Assembly: GCF_944321625.1 (NCBI RefSeq) | Contig: NZ_CALUMA010000029.1 | Coordinates: forward strand, 1-64,000 | Reading direction: 5' to 3' | Length of the DNA stretch: 64,000 nt | Source of the DNA: an uncultured Slackia sp. | Lineage (GTDB): Bacteria > Actinomycetota > Coriobacteriia > Coriobacteriales > Eggerthellaceae | Shown here: piece by piece, positions 51,101 through 59,612 of the stretch | Layout of the letters: every line of letters begins with the position of its first letter | Position numbering within the stretch: the stretch's first letter is position 1 | Program-made: the position numbers and the translations under genes | Notes under the pieces: generated by a model | The model's input: only the letters and a program-made list of their open reading frames with translations | Databases searched by the model: none | What the model was told of the DNA's origin: nothing

Positions 51101-54100
51101 GCGCGGGTTGATGGTCAGCTTGCCGTCGACGCTCTCGCCGAAGGTGTAGCTCTTGGTGACGTCGGTCTCGCCGCGCATGACCTTGTAGGAGGTCACGGCG
51201 TTCTTGCCCTCGTCGCCCACGTTGGTGGCGGAGCCCTCGACGGTCACGACCAGCTTGTCGCCCTCGAGCAGGATGTCCTCGGCGTTGGAGGTCCAGCCGT
51301 CGTCGGTGAGCGCGGCGCCGTCGTAGACCTTGTCGGCGGAGTCGGCCGTGATGACGATGGTGCCCTCGACGCCGGTGATGGTCAGCGTGCCGGCGACGGT
51401 GGTGACGGTGTAGTTGGCCGTCACGTCGTTGCCGTCGGCGTCGGTGATCTCGACGTCGTCCTTGCCGGTGATGGTGCCGGGGTAGGTGCCGGCGACGGTG
51501 CCCTTGGCGGACGCCTTGACGTTGGAGGTCTGGCCGGAGACCAGGCCGGTGCCCTCGCCGTCGTTGGTGGTGACGCCGGTCAGCTCGATCTCGGAGCCGG
51601 TGTAGTCGCGCGTGGCGGACTCGCCGGTGAAGGTCACCGGGCGCTTATTAATCTTAAACTGGCCAGGGTTAACGGTAACCGTAAAGCGATCGGTCACGTC
51701 ATTGCCGTCAGCATCGATGACTTGGAGGTTATCCCTATTGACTTCGGTGTCTACAGCTTCACCCATCGCGTTAGCGCCGGAAGCAGTCGAAGTCACGCCC
51801 TTAACATAATAGGTTTGGCCATCGACATTCACAGAAACGCCGTTCTCGGTTTCATTTTCAAAACCAGAAACTGATTGCTTGGAACCGTTATAGACGAGGT
51901 CGATTGCAGACTTACCAGTGATGGAAACTTCCATCTTCTTGGCGAAATGCGCCGTATAAGTCGCATCCTCCTTGACGTTCTGAGGAGCGAACTTCGCGTC
52001 GGTACTTACCTCTTTGCCCTCAGCATCGGTCCAGTTAACGAAGTAATAGCCCTCGCTGGGAGTAGCGGTGGAGCCATTGGCGTTTTCACCGTACTTGACC
52101 GTCTCGGATTCCGGGTCAACCTGACCGCCGTTTTCGGCCTTATAGTTAACAGTAAATTCCTTCTTGGTGAGTTTTACGGTAACGGTTGCGCCGCCGGGGA
52201 CGTTGTCCAGCATCCAGCTATCGCCGCTGCCCTTCAACTCGAACTTCGCAACCTTGCTGTTGTCGACTTCACCAACCGTATCATTGGTTTTATCAGACAC
52301 AACATCAACGTCATAGCCTTCAGGTACGTCGATATTAAGCGCGATATCTGCGCAGTTCAGATTGTCGTAGGTATACGTAATCTTGAGATTATCGCCGTCA
52401 GGGGCCGCATTGAAGTTATCTGTGCCGCCGCCAGCTGTGTATTCCGTTGCCTCAACAATGCCATTAGCCGAAACGGGCGTACCGTCTTTCTCCACTTTCA
52501 CGGTAATAGCGTCGCCATCAAAAGTGACCTGGGTGAACTTCGCCGTGAAAGAGCCGCCCGTAAACACGCCTTCGTCATTCTTGATGGGCGTCAGCGTGTC
52601 GCCTTCAAGCTTAACGCCGTTTGCGGCAGCATTTTCGGTTGTAATCTCTTCGCCATCAGAGTTGTACCAGCCGGCAAACTCATAATATTCATTAGCTGTC
52701 GGAGTAGAGCCCTTCGGCTCGCCCGTGTCGGGTTTGACGCTGTCCCTGTAATTACTCAGGGTACCGCCTTCATCCGGATCAACCGAGTATGTGTAAACTA
52801 CGGCGTCCTTCTCTTGCCAGATTGCGTAGAGGGTGACGCTGCTACCGGGCATCTCAAAGCTATTGGTGCCGTCCTCGGTATAGGTCGGAGTTGTGGCGCT
52901 AGAGTCAGTATCCCACCCCAAGAATGTATAGCCGGCCTTGCTAGGAATGGCGGTGAAGTCGACGTCGACAGTCGCACCCTCCATGTACTGCTTACTGGTA
53001 GGCACGTAATTTGAGCCGCCATTCGGATTGTACGAAACCCAATGCTCGGCCTTGTCAACAATTACGCCATCGACATGGTAGTGGTCGCCGCTCTTCTTGA
53101 TTACATACCAGACAATCTCCTGCGTCTCAGGGTCGTAGCTCATCCTGTTTTCGCCAGTATGAGTCCGATTCCACTCTTGAATTTTCGCCTGAATAGTAGC
53201 GTCACTCGGCGCCTCGTTGATGTTCGCCGCTACAAGTGCATTGTTGTTGTTGATTGCGACTCCCTGTTTGATGGAGCCCCGCATACCCGTACCGCAGCCT
53301 CCGGGGAAGTAGCCAGCGCCGCCACCGCCGATATTCGCATCGGGCTCGTAGGGAATGTCGCCCTTGATGCGGAGGAAGAACTCTGCGCGAACGTTGTCCT
53401 CTGCATCGTCATCCGCCCAAATGGCGTAATACGTCTCTCCGTTGCTAACAGTAATCTCCTGCGGCGTATACGTCAGATTCTGACCGGTCTTATCAGTGGA
53501 CCACCCGACGAAGGTGTAGCCGTCCCTGCTGAATCCACTCTCCTCAAGCGTGGGGAGGGACATCCTATAATTGCCGTTCTCTATCTCAGAGGTGGTCTTA
53601 GTGAAGCCCTCTCCCTGCCCGCCATTCGGATCGAAGGTGACGGTGATCTCGGAGACCTCAACATGAACGCGGAGGATTTCTTCGCCATTACATGTAATAA
53701 CAGCGTCGCCGGGAGCAACCGCGGTGACCGTCTGGGTGTTGTTTTGGCTGAATCTGCCAGACGTCGTTACGGTCGCCACCTTGGTGTTCGACGACCTCCA
53801 GTTGTGGCTATGAAACCATCCGTCATCGTTGCAGGTCACATCCGTTTCGTCTCCGACATTCATGTCCTTGGTAGCGGCACGCGCAGCCTGAGCGCTCGCA
53901 GCGGTAACCGCAGAAACCTGGATGTTGGATCCCTCGATAACCTGCTCGGCAGGAATGGTATAAACGCCGTCCTCGCCGGAAACCTCAGAGGTCTCGCCGG
54001 CGTCCGTCACGGTGACGCTCTCGAGCTCGTAATCCTCGGCAGGCTCGACGGTCAGGGCGAGGTCCTCGTCAGCTGCAACCTCAACGTCCTGGGACTCGGA

Positions 54101-55012
54101 GACCTTCTGTTCCTCGCCCTCGGCGTTGGTCAGGGTGACGGTGCTATTCTCGATCCCAACGGAAAGGGTGACAGCATTGTTGGCCTCTTCGGAGCCTTCC
54201 TCGGTTTCTTCTTCAGTTGCCTCCTCGGAGCCCTCTTCGGTTGCGGACTCTTCCTCGGTTGCTTCTTCTTCGTTCTCCACGACCTCGGTGGTCACGTCGA
54301 TCTCGAGCCCGTCAGCCACGTTGGCGGCGTCCACCACGTAGGTGTCGCCGGCCTTTTCGGTCAGCTGGATTTCGGCGCCGTTGCTTTTCGCCTTGACCGT
54401 ATCAAGCGTGTAGCCGTCTGCTGCGACGGCCTTGAACTCGAGCTTCTTCTGGGCGTCAACCTTGACACTGGGCGTGCCGCTGACGACGTTTTTGTTGTTG
54501 TCGCTCTTGATGACCAGCGACGCGTTGTTCAGCTTCAGCTTGACGGTTGCGTCAGCGGGCGCGGCCTGCTCGGACTGGTCCTTGTCCTGCGCGGGCTTGG
54601 CTGCCTCGGAGGATTCGGTGCTCGAAGAGCCCTTGTCGCTCGAGGTTGCTGCGTTGTTCTGGGATTCCTTCGCGGGAGCGGGATCTGCCGCGGACTCGGG
54701 TTCGGGCTCCGGTGCGGGCTCAGGCTCGGGCTCGACGACCTCCTGGGTTGCCGGCTCGGCGGCCTGCGGCTCCTGCGCTGCGGGCTGGGCGGGTTCTGTC
54801 ACCTCCTGCGCCGCGTCGGTCGACGACGTGTCAGCGGACGCCTCGGTGGCGCCGCGGTCGTCGATAGACTCCTGGTATGGAGTTGTGGAATTGCCCTCCT
54901 CGCCTGTGGCGAATGCGGCTACGTTGACCAGCGACGTAGCCAGGAGGATGGATACGAACACGGCCAGGACCTTGCCGACAAACGTATCCTTAAGTTCGAT
55001 TAGCCTCATCAT
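48152..55012 (-). CDS. Giant MBG/InlB-repeat cell surface protein
   Basis: A 2286-aa exported protein. Signal peptide within residues 1-36; acidic Ser/Glu/Pro-rich spacer to about 160 and a Glu-rich stretch near 245-290. Two Listeria-Bacteroides (InlB B) repeats are clear: VTFDPNGGQGEG...GYTFVGWSTD (about 455-535) and VSYNPNGGS...GYTFLGWDTD (about 657-735), with related glycine-tryptophan modules to about 1035. A long array of MBG-type beta modules (KVYDG, NYTVTVVPG, RPVT) runs from 1035 to 2135, with DPEDPDPSDPD linkers. After a Thr/Pro spacer, a WVHWLMIVGIVLSGIYFAGV helix and a basic, then acidic tail end the protein. No LPXTG was found. It is probably an adhesin. Confidence 0.88.
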   Translation of the reverse strand: MMRLIELKDTFVGKVLAVFVSILLATSLVNVAAFATGEEGNSTTPYQESIDDRGATEASADTSSTDAAQEVTEPAQPAAQEPQAAEPATQEVVEPEPEPAPEPEPESAADPAPAKESQNNAATSSDKGSSSTESSEAAKPAQDKDQSEQAAPADATVKLKLNNASLVIKSDNNKNVVSGTPSVKVDAQKKLEFKAVAADGYTLDTVKAKSNGAEIQLTEKAGDTYVVDAANVADGLEIDVTTEVVENEEEATEEESATEEGSEEATEEETEEGSEEANNAVTLSVGIENSTVTLTNAEGEEQKVSESQDVEVAADEDLALTVEPAEDYELESVTVTDAGETSEVSGEDGVYTIPAEQVIEGSNIQVSAVTAASAQAARAATKDMNVGDETDVTCNDDGWFHSHNWRSSNTKVATVTTSGRFSQNNTQTVTAVAPGDAVITCNGEEILRVHVEVSEITVTFDPNGGQGEGFTKTTSEIENGNYRMSLPTLEESGFSRDGYTFVGWSTDKTGQNLTYTPQEITVSNGETYYAIWADDDAEDNVRAEFFLRIKGDIPYEPDANIGGGGAGYFPGGCGTGMRGSIKQGVAINNNNALVAANINEAPSDATIQAKIQEWNRTHTGENRMSYDPETQEIVWYVIKKSGDHYHVDGVIVDKAEHWVSYNPNGGSNYVPTSKQYMEGATVDVDFTAIPSKAGYTFLGWDTDSSATTPTYTEDGTNSFEMPGSSVTLYAIWQEKDAVVYTYSVDPDEGGTLSNYRDSVKPDTGEPKGSTPTANEYYEFAGWYNSDGEEITTENAAANGVKLEGDTLTPIKNDEGVFTGGSFTAKFTQVTFDGDAITVKVEKDGTPVSANGIVEATEYTAGGGTDNFNAAPDGDNLKITYTYDNLNCADIALNIDVPEGYDVDVVSDKTNDTVGEVDNSKVAKFELKGSGDSWMLDNVPGGATVTVKLTKKEFTVNYKAENGGQVDPESETVKYGENANGSTATPSEGYYFVNWTDAEGKEVSTDAKFAPQNVKEDATYTAHFAKKMEVSITGKSAIDLVYNGSKQSVSGFENETENGVSVNVDGQTYYVKGVTSTASGANAMGEAVDTEVNRDNLQVIDADGNDVTDRFTVTVNPGQFKINKRPVTFTGESATRDYTGSEIELTGVTTNDGEGTGLVSGQTSNVKASAKGTVAGTYPGTITGKDDVEITDADGNDVTANYTVTTVAGTLTITGVEGTIVITADSADKVYDGAALTDDGWTSNAEDILLEGDKLVVTVEGSATNVGDEGKNAVTSYKVMRGETDVTKSYTFGESVDGKLTINPRPVTASGSAMKTYDGTDALLEDVILTLGATSAPQSGVVNGDDISVGAIAKADAAYAKADKHEDEPLVTSNEGGLIALTGLTGEDAGNYELVEVTATGTITTQSIDPDDPSNPGVKISAPADQTYDGDYQLPEIVVTDSDGNKLIASTDGGVTGDYVVTYDNNVNATSEDSPATVTVKGINNYSGEVAQTFQIAPAKATILVNDSTKVYREKDPEDYNGYSVVLAGTELPLYTNVETKTVDTLGDIAIVREGEGTDENVDVYEDALDATVANQNANYAYTVDRGNFTITAAGGNEVKLTSQAADNTKVYDGQPLSIDATASESGSTLLFSTDGETWTTEKPSITNVGTLTIYVKATNPNFEDSAVVSATVQVTQRPVTITTDSASKVYDGTMLTNETYEVTSGSFVEGETYGVDFGDSGQLTIGQSANDATMVFAGEGNEYTAQAGNYNVTVVPGKLTVFPQSIDPEDPDPSDPDPDNPDQPFYTGATVSDPSDVYYNGSAQAWEPVVTDAQGKVLTKGADYTVSYSDDVTNVGTVTVTITGIGQYAGTVEKTYEILQVELTITTPSASKVFDGTPLTADDYNVQGLQGEDAIDVDVYGSQTEVGQSSNAFSFQISTGDRNNYKVIENPGMLTVFPQSIDPEDPDPDNPEPGDPDPSDPDPDNPDQPFYTGATVGSPTDVTYNGNDQTWAPVVTDSEGNVLTEGEDYTVSYSTDDRTNVTGTITVTITGMGDYAGSVERTYQINPAEVVVRINDQTKVAGSADPTFTSRYSGVVAGEIPGWSGGFTRDRGEAVGTYAINQGSLALADNPNGNFLASNYTLTVVPGTLTITAAPDQGGDEPTPPTPGPDTPDNPTPGPDVPGTPTPGPGTGVPTPAAGDDDATDEGDEEATEETIDDDDTPLTSGRTESTIADDSTPLASGTDTGADQHENCWVHWLMIVGIVLSGIYFAGVGVRRSRYTSDLHSYENQVLGVDDEQNPNQNAAA

Positions 55013-55592
55013 GCCGATACACCTCTACTAGCTTGCAACGACTTTTTGCTTATCCAGCTGTGGGCTAACGTGCTTATTACGTTGTCGGACGTGCCTGTGA
55101 ATTCGTGAGTCGCGGGGTTCTACATCTGGTTTGCTACAGATATACACCAGTAGCTTAACACGTTAGCGGTGGTTTGTTCCCAAAAGTTTCTCGGTGATAC
55201 TGTATTTTTCTCGCGATTGGCGCCCTCGCGTCGTCCGGGTGGGTGCTTTCGGGGTGCGCGAGGGGTTGCGGAGGGCTGATTTGCGCTGCGAGAGCGGCGC
55301 GCCCGAGGGTGCTTTTGCCGGGCGGCGTCCGGCTCCACGCGAGCGCGGGGCGCTGCGGGCACCCGCCCCCAAACGCGAGCGTACGGGGACCCGCTGCCCG
55401 GCACGGGCACGGAGCACCGCAAGCATCCGCCCCAAACGCGAGAGCAATACGCCACAGGCACCTGCCCCAAACACGAGCGCGCTATATGGTATCAGATTGG
55501 TAGCATTTTCCTGTGTGGGGAATTGATGACGCCGTGTGATGTCGGGGAGCGGCGGCGCCAGTGGTTTGGTGTCTCCTTGCCCATCGCCCGCC
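55013..55592. other. Upstream region of the giant surface protein gene
   Basis: Carries the promoter of the surface protein near 55030-55160. At 55357-55480 three degenerate copies of GCACCCGCCCCAAACGCGAG occur (near 55359, 55422 and 55457). A long minus-strand open frame here is GC-rich noise with no ribosome binding site. Confidence 0.5.
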
Positions 55593-55777
55593 GGCAAGAT
55601 TCCGGCAAGGTTCCCGCAAGGTTTTGGGGAGATGTCGAGGGGCTGGCGGCGATGTTTCAATCCGCCCGCAACGGCCACATCCGCAAGATTCCACATGCTC
55701 GCACACCCCTCTTCCGCATAATCCGCGCCGCAAAACACGCATCCACCGGCAAGGGTTCTGCAAGGTTTCCAAGCTAG
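55593..55777. repeat. ~190-bp intergenic repeat, family B copy 1
   Basis: Begins GGCAAGATTCCGGCAAGG and ends GCAAGGTTTCCAAGCTA. It is closely similar to 58116-58319 in the same orientation; the best block is GCATAATCCGCGCCGCAAAA. No ORF is shared by both copies. Confidence 0.8.
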
Positions 55778-55827
55778 GATGGATTCATAGAAACGCCTGG
55801 TAGACCTTGCGAAAGGATCCGATAACA

Positions 55828-56532
55828 ATGCAGGAATGTAGCCGCCATCTTGTCCCCGATGACAAAGACGGGCTCCGATTCCCGGAAAATCGTCCCGGTC
55901 AGCCTTTCTCCCAGCAAACCGACCAATATCCAAAAGAACACTTTGCCGCCGAGGAGCGACTCGTCGCATTGAGCCCACAGAGCAACGCATTTTCGGTGTC
56001 CCCTGTGGTAAACACCAAGGAGTATCACGACGCGTTCGAGCGTATGCCCCTCGCCAAGCCTGTTCGCGAAGGTGCATATCAACAGGCGGGCCGCATCCTC
56101 CAGGCTGCCGACGGCACCGACTACGAATACATGGCTGCAATAGACGCAAGAGATGGGCGCCTCGTGGTAGACAACTTGGCACGAGAACCTTCTCGCAAAC
56201 AGACCACATTTTCGGCAGAAGAGGCGTCCATTGCCTCCAATCACCGAGGTGCGCTGGTCATCATTCACAACCACCCATCAAGCAGTCCGCCATCCTTCAC
56301 GGACTTCGTCATGGCATCATGGAATAACCAGGTGTTCGGCTCAATTGTTATTGGCCATGACGGCAGCGTATGGTTCATTTCCATCAATGACAACAAGGTG
56401 TTTGACCTGATCATGGAGTTGAGATTTAAATATAGAGACGCCTACGGCGACTTCTCGGAAATCAAGGCCGTCGACGATCTCATCAGCTATAATGAGCGTC
56501 GTGATCTATTCATTTTTCGAAAGGAAAGATGA
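55828..56532 (+). CDS. JAB/RadC-like metalloprotease-fold protein
   Basis: A 234-aa protein whose C-terminal part (about 85-200) has a JAMM-like signature, HNHPSSSPPSFTD with His147, His149 and Asp159, preceded by strands typical of the RadC/JAB fold. The N-terminal 80 residues are polar and unrecognised. JAB proteins of this type occur in prokaryotic deconjugation and mobile-element or defence settings; activity here is inferred only from the motif. The start at 55828 (AAAGGA upstream) is preferred to a TTG 21 bases earlier. A 62-aa ORF overlaps its end by four bases. Confidence 0.7.
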   Translation: MQECSRHLVPDDKDGLRFPENRPGQPFSQQTDQYPKEHFAAEERLVALSPQSNAFSVSPVVNTKEYHDAFERMPLAKPVREGAYQQAGRILQAADGTDYEYMAAIDARDGRLVVDNLAREPSRKQTTFSAEEASIASNHRGALVIIHNHPSSSPPSFTDFVMASWNNQVFGSIVIGHDGSVWFISINDNKVFDLIMELRFKYRDAYGDFSEIKAVDDLISYNERRDLFIFRKER

Positions 56533-56717
56533 TGAATTCGCATGAGAAACAATTTGTGGAGCCAGTGGATTGCTGGGCAATCGACGACACATCCTGCTTT
56601 CTTGACCCCAAAGACATGCCCCAAGTTCCCCCTGAGGTGGAAGAGCGGCTCCATGCGGAAGCGATTGCCATCCTTGACTCCATGCTAGAGGAAAGCAAGG
56701 AGCGCTCCATAGCGTAG
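56529..56717 (+). CDS. Small acidic protein coupled to the JAB gene
   Basis: A 62-aa acidic protein whose ATG lies in the overlap ATGA with the JAB gene and has GGAAAG upstream. It contains two Cys, a Pro-rich middle (PKDMPQVPPEVEE) and a C-terminal helix (EERLHAEAIAILDSMLEESK). No family was recognised. Overlap implies co-translation and suggests a partner or regulator of the JAB protein. Confidence 0.65.
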   Translation: MMNSHEKQFVEPVDCWAIDDTSCFLDPKDMPQVPPEVEERLHAEAIAILDSMLEESKERSIA

Positions 56718-57009
56718 CCGCAGAATGCGCGGCACACCACCAGCGCAGCCCCGCAACATCCAGCGCCGTCCTTATTCGGGCGGCGTTTTTGCTTACCAAG
56801 CATTTGCCACTTGTCAAAAAGGCTCGAATCGTTTCGGGGACAATAGGGCCAAGGCTCCGGGTTGAGGTCAACGGTGGTATACTGATATAACTGACATTGT
56901 GTCAGAAGATTTGCCTGCGCCTGCTCACGCAGCGCGATCCTGGCACATGCCACGTTGTCCAAAAATGACGTTTTCACCTATCGGCAGCAACAGAGAGCGA
57001 GGAAAACGC

Positions 57010-57906
57010 ATGGCATCCAAAGTCTATTTCACCCGCGAAATCACTCCTGAAAAAGTGGTCGAAATCTATCACAAGCTGGGCATTCAGCTGCCGGGCAAGG
57101 TGGCCGTGAAGGTTCATTCCGGCGAGAAGGGCAATCAGAACTATCTGCATCCCGAGTTTTGGAAGCCCATGGTGGAGGAAGTCGGCGGCACCATCGTCGA
57201 GTGCAACACCGCATACGGCGACGCGGCGGGCGGCGTGCGCGACAACACCGAGTCGCACCTGAAGCTCATCGAGGAGCACGGCTGGAACAAATACTTCGAC
57301 GTGGATCTCATGGATGCCGAAGGCCCCGACCTGGTGTGGCCCATCGAGGGCGGCAAGCAGCTCAAGGAAAATCTCGTGGGCAAAAACATCGTGAACTACG
57401 ATTCCATGCTGGTGCTGGCCCACTTCAAGGGACATCCGGCGGGTGGCTACGGCGGCGCGCTCAAGCAGCTGTCCATCGGCTGCGCTAGCCGTGCGGGCAA
57501 GGCGCTTATCCATTCCGCCGGCGCAACCGACGACCGCTATAAGTGCTGGGAGCAGCACGCCAGCAACGTCGCGTTTCCCGAGGCCATGGCCGATGCCGCG
57601 ATGACGGTGCACCAGCATTTCGCCGGCAAGATCGCCTACGTCAACGTGATGGCGAACCTCTCGGTCGACTGCGACTGTGTGGGCTTCGGCAATGCCGAGG
57701 ATCCGTGCATGGCCGACATCGGCATTCTGGCGTCGCTTGACCCGGTGGCCATCGACCAGGCGTGCATTGACCTGGTGATGCAGTCCGACGATCCCGGCCG
57801 CGACCACTTCATGGAGCGCGTGAACAGCCGCAACGGCATCCACACCATCGAGACCGCCGCCGAACTTGGCTACGGCTCGCGCAAGTACGAGCTGATTGAG
57901 TTTTAG
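57010..57906 (+). CDS. DUF362 domain protein
   Basis: A 298-aa cytoplasmic protein of the DUF362 family: VYFTREITPEKVVEIYHKLG at the N-terminus, KVHSGEKGNQNYLHPEFWKP, VLAHFKGHPAGGYGGALKQL, and LASLDPVAIDQACIDLV near the end. A few Cys (CASRAGKA, CDCVGFG, DPCMAD) occur, but the ferredoxin-like domain present in longer members is absent. Function is unknown. The start at 57010 has GAGG seven bases upstream; an upstream in-frame start would run through the promoter region. Confidence 0.88.
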   Translation: MASKVYFTREITPEKVVEIYHKLGIQLPGKVAVKVHSGEKGNQNYLHPEFWKPMVEEVGGTIVECNTAYGDAAGGVRDNTESHLKLIEEHGWNKYFDVDLMDAEGPDLVWPIEGGKQLKENLVGKNIVNYDSMLVLAHFKGHPAGGYGGALKQLSIGCASRAGKALIHSAGATDDRYKCWEQHASNVAFPEAMADAAMTVHQHFAGKIAYVNVMANLSVDCDCVGFGNAEDPCMADIGILASLDPVAIDQACIDLVMQSDDPGRDHFMERVNSRNGIHTIETAAELGYGSRKYELIEF

Positions 57907-58031
57907 GAGCTGCAGGATTCCCTGCACGCCCGATAAGATGCTCGCGGCGCAACCCGCAGGCGCAGCTCACGCCGGACGGCCCACACGATGCACCAGCGCT
58001 GAGAGGGGATCGCTGATCTTCGCCCTTACAG

Positions 58032-58063
58032 AACGGACCTCGATAATTCGGGGTCCGTTTTTT
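58032..58063 (+). terminator. Terminator of the DUF362 gene
   Basis: Perfect stem AACGGACC / GGTCCGTT with a 12-base loop followed by TTTTTT. Confidence 0.88.
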
Positions 58064-58115
58064 GGTGCGAACAAGCACTGCACGATTGAAAGCACCTTTT
58101 GACGCAATCCATCTT

Positions 58116-58319
58116 GGCAAGATTTCGGCAAGGTTTTGAAGAAAGACCGAGGAGAACCAACAATCTTTCCTGCAAAATCACGGGAGAATTGAGCAAGATT
58201 TCACACCCAAGCGATGAGCACTTCCGCAAGATTCTACGCACCCGCACACCCCCGCCGCGCATAATCCGCGCCGCAAAAACCGAATGCACGGGAAAGGGTC
58301 CGGCAAGGTTTGCAAGCTA
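58116..58319. repeat. ~200-bp intergenic repeat, family B copy 2
   Basis: Starts GGCAAGATTTCGGCAAGG and ends GGCAAGGTTTGCAAGCTA, with the block GCATAATCCGCGCCGCAAAA shared with copy 1 at 55593-55777. Both copies have the same orientation and enclose the JAB, small-protein and DUF362 genes. Confidence 0.8.
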
Positions 58320-58434
58320 AGCTTATCCCATAGAGCAGACGCATATAGCGAGCCACCGCCCATTCCAGTCACGGAGCCATCGGCACGCAAATACAAGCTG
58401 CTCCTAAATAAATGAACCGACTCAGGGAGCAGCC

Positions 58435-59532
58435 ATGTCACCGATCTTCCTCACCCACGACACAGCCCGCCGATTTTGGCAGCTCACCACCGACCCGAAT
58501 CGCTGGAAGCGTTCGCGTCGAATCACCTGGCCACGCGATACTCCGACTTCCCCTACCCGCACCTCACTCGATGAAGCTATTCTCGCACTCGACAAGATGG
58601 GCGTTATGGAGCTGGGTAAACCCATCGATGTGCTAGTTGATTCGGACGCATCCCGACGCCACATACCTGGAATCACCTGCCACATCTGCAAAGCATCACT
58701 CCCGGAAAACTCGTTTGTCAGAATTGCGCCCGGTATCTTTGTCGCATCGCCTGAGCTGCTGTTCGTGCAAGAAGTGGCAAGGTTAGACTTTCCAAATACC
58801 GTTCTTTTGGGGTTCGAATTCTGCGGCAGATACAGCGTTCCCCCGATACGCAACCTCTCGCTCCTCGAACATCAAGACCAAACCGCAGCTGAGGATTTTC
58901 GCAACCGAGGCTTCTTCAATCGTCCGCCGATTTCCAGCGTCGAGCGTTTGTCGGCATTTCTGGCCAAAACCAAACGCTTGCACGGCAAGAAAAACGCGCT
59001 GGATGCGATCCCCCACATTCTCAACGAATCCGCTTCGCCAATGGAGTCAGTGTGCGCGATGCTCCTGTGCCTCCCTGTTTTCCGCGGCGGTTTTGGCATC
59101 GAGCAACCCCTTTTGAATGCTCGCGTCGATATGAAGGGCAAGCTTGCACCTCTTGCAGCATTCGGCAGCTACGAATGCGATATGCTTTGGCCCCAAGCCA
59201 ACCTTGCAATCGAATACGACAGCGAGCTCGAACATTCCGGCGAACGTCGAATTGCGAAGGACTCCCGTAAAAGAGCCGACCTTGCAGCGGCCAACATTTC
59301 GGTGATTACCGTAACAAAGCAACAGGTCATGGGCGTCGCGTCCATGGAGCAGATTGCGCGTAAGGTTGCTAAGCTCACGGGCAAGCGCATACGCAAGGGG
59401 ACGTTTGGCCTTACGGATGCGAGAATCGCCCTGCGTAAAGCAATTCTTTGGGACAGACTGAACCGATTAAAACATGAGCGCTGGGAAGAGCAGCGGCGAT
59501 TGACTGGCTCCGCCCAGCACCCCGCCCCCTAG
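58435..59532 (+). CDS. AbiEi-like/DUF559-type putative nuclease or regulator
   Basis: A 365-aa protein. The C-terminal part has a PD-(D/E)xK-like arrangement, YECDMLWPQANLAIEYDSEL followed by KRADLAAANISVITVTKQQV, as in Vsr/DUF559 endonuclease-like domains. The N-terminal 200 residues resemble proteins called AbiEi-type or conserved hypothetical in Coriobacteriia, with CHICKASLPENSFVRIAPGI. AGGGAGCAGCC precedes the ATG. It stands alone, so an AbiEii partner is missing. Nuclease activity is inferred from the motif only. Confidence 0.6.
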   Translation: MSPIFLTHDTARRFWQLTTDPNRWKRSRRITWPRDTPTSPTRTSLDEAILALDKMGVMELGKPIDVLVDSDASRRHIPGITCHICKASLPENSFVRIAPGIFVASPELLFVQEVARLDFPNTVLLGFEFCGRYSVPPIRNLSLLEHQDQTAAEDFRNRGFFNRPPISSVERLSAFLAKTKRLHGKKNALDAIPHILNESASPMESVCAMLLCLPVFRGGFGIEQPLLNARVDMKGKLAPLAAFGSYECDMLWPQANLAIEYDSELEHSGERRIAKDSRKRADLAAANISVITVTKQQVMGVASMEQIARKVAKLTGKRIRKGTFGLTDARIALRKAILWDRLNRLKHERWEEQRRLTGSAQHPAP

Positions 59533-59612
59533 CCATGCTCCAAGCGGTACCCATCGTTTTCACGCGCCCAGACTGCTGCTGGCATTCGCGGTCATGTACA
59601 ACGATTTTCGCG

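Larger units (their letters stand above)
57907..58434. other. Intergenic region with terminator and repeat family B copy 2
   Basis: Contains the DUF362 terminator (58032-58063) and the family B repeat (58116-58319). No gene was seen. Confidence 0.5.

Noticed and set aside
47948-55003. Long plus-strand frames of 986, 317, 379 and 653 codons opposite the surface protein
   Set aside because: They mirror the codon pattern of the 2286-aa gene; their translations are Val/Gly-rich noise without start signals.
55163-56209. 348-codon minus-strand frame
   Set aside because: It overlaps the JAB gene and GC-rich repeats, has no ribosome binding site and shows no protein motif.
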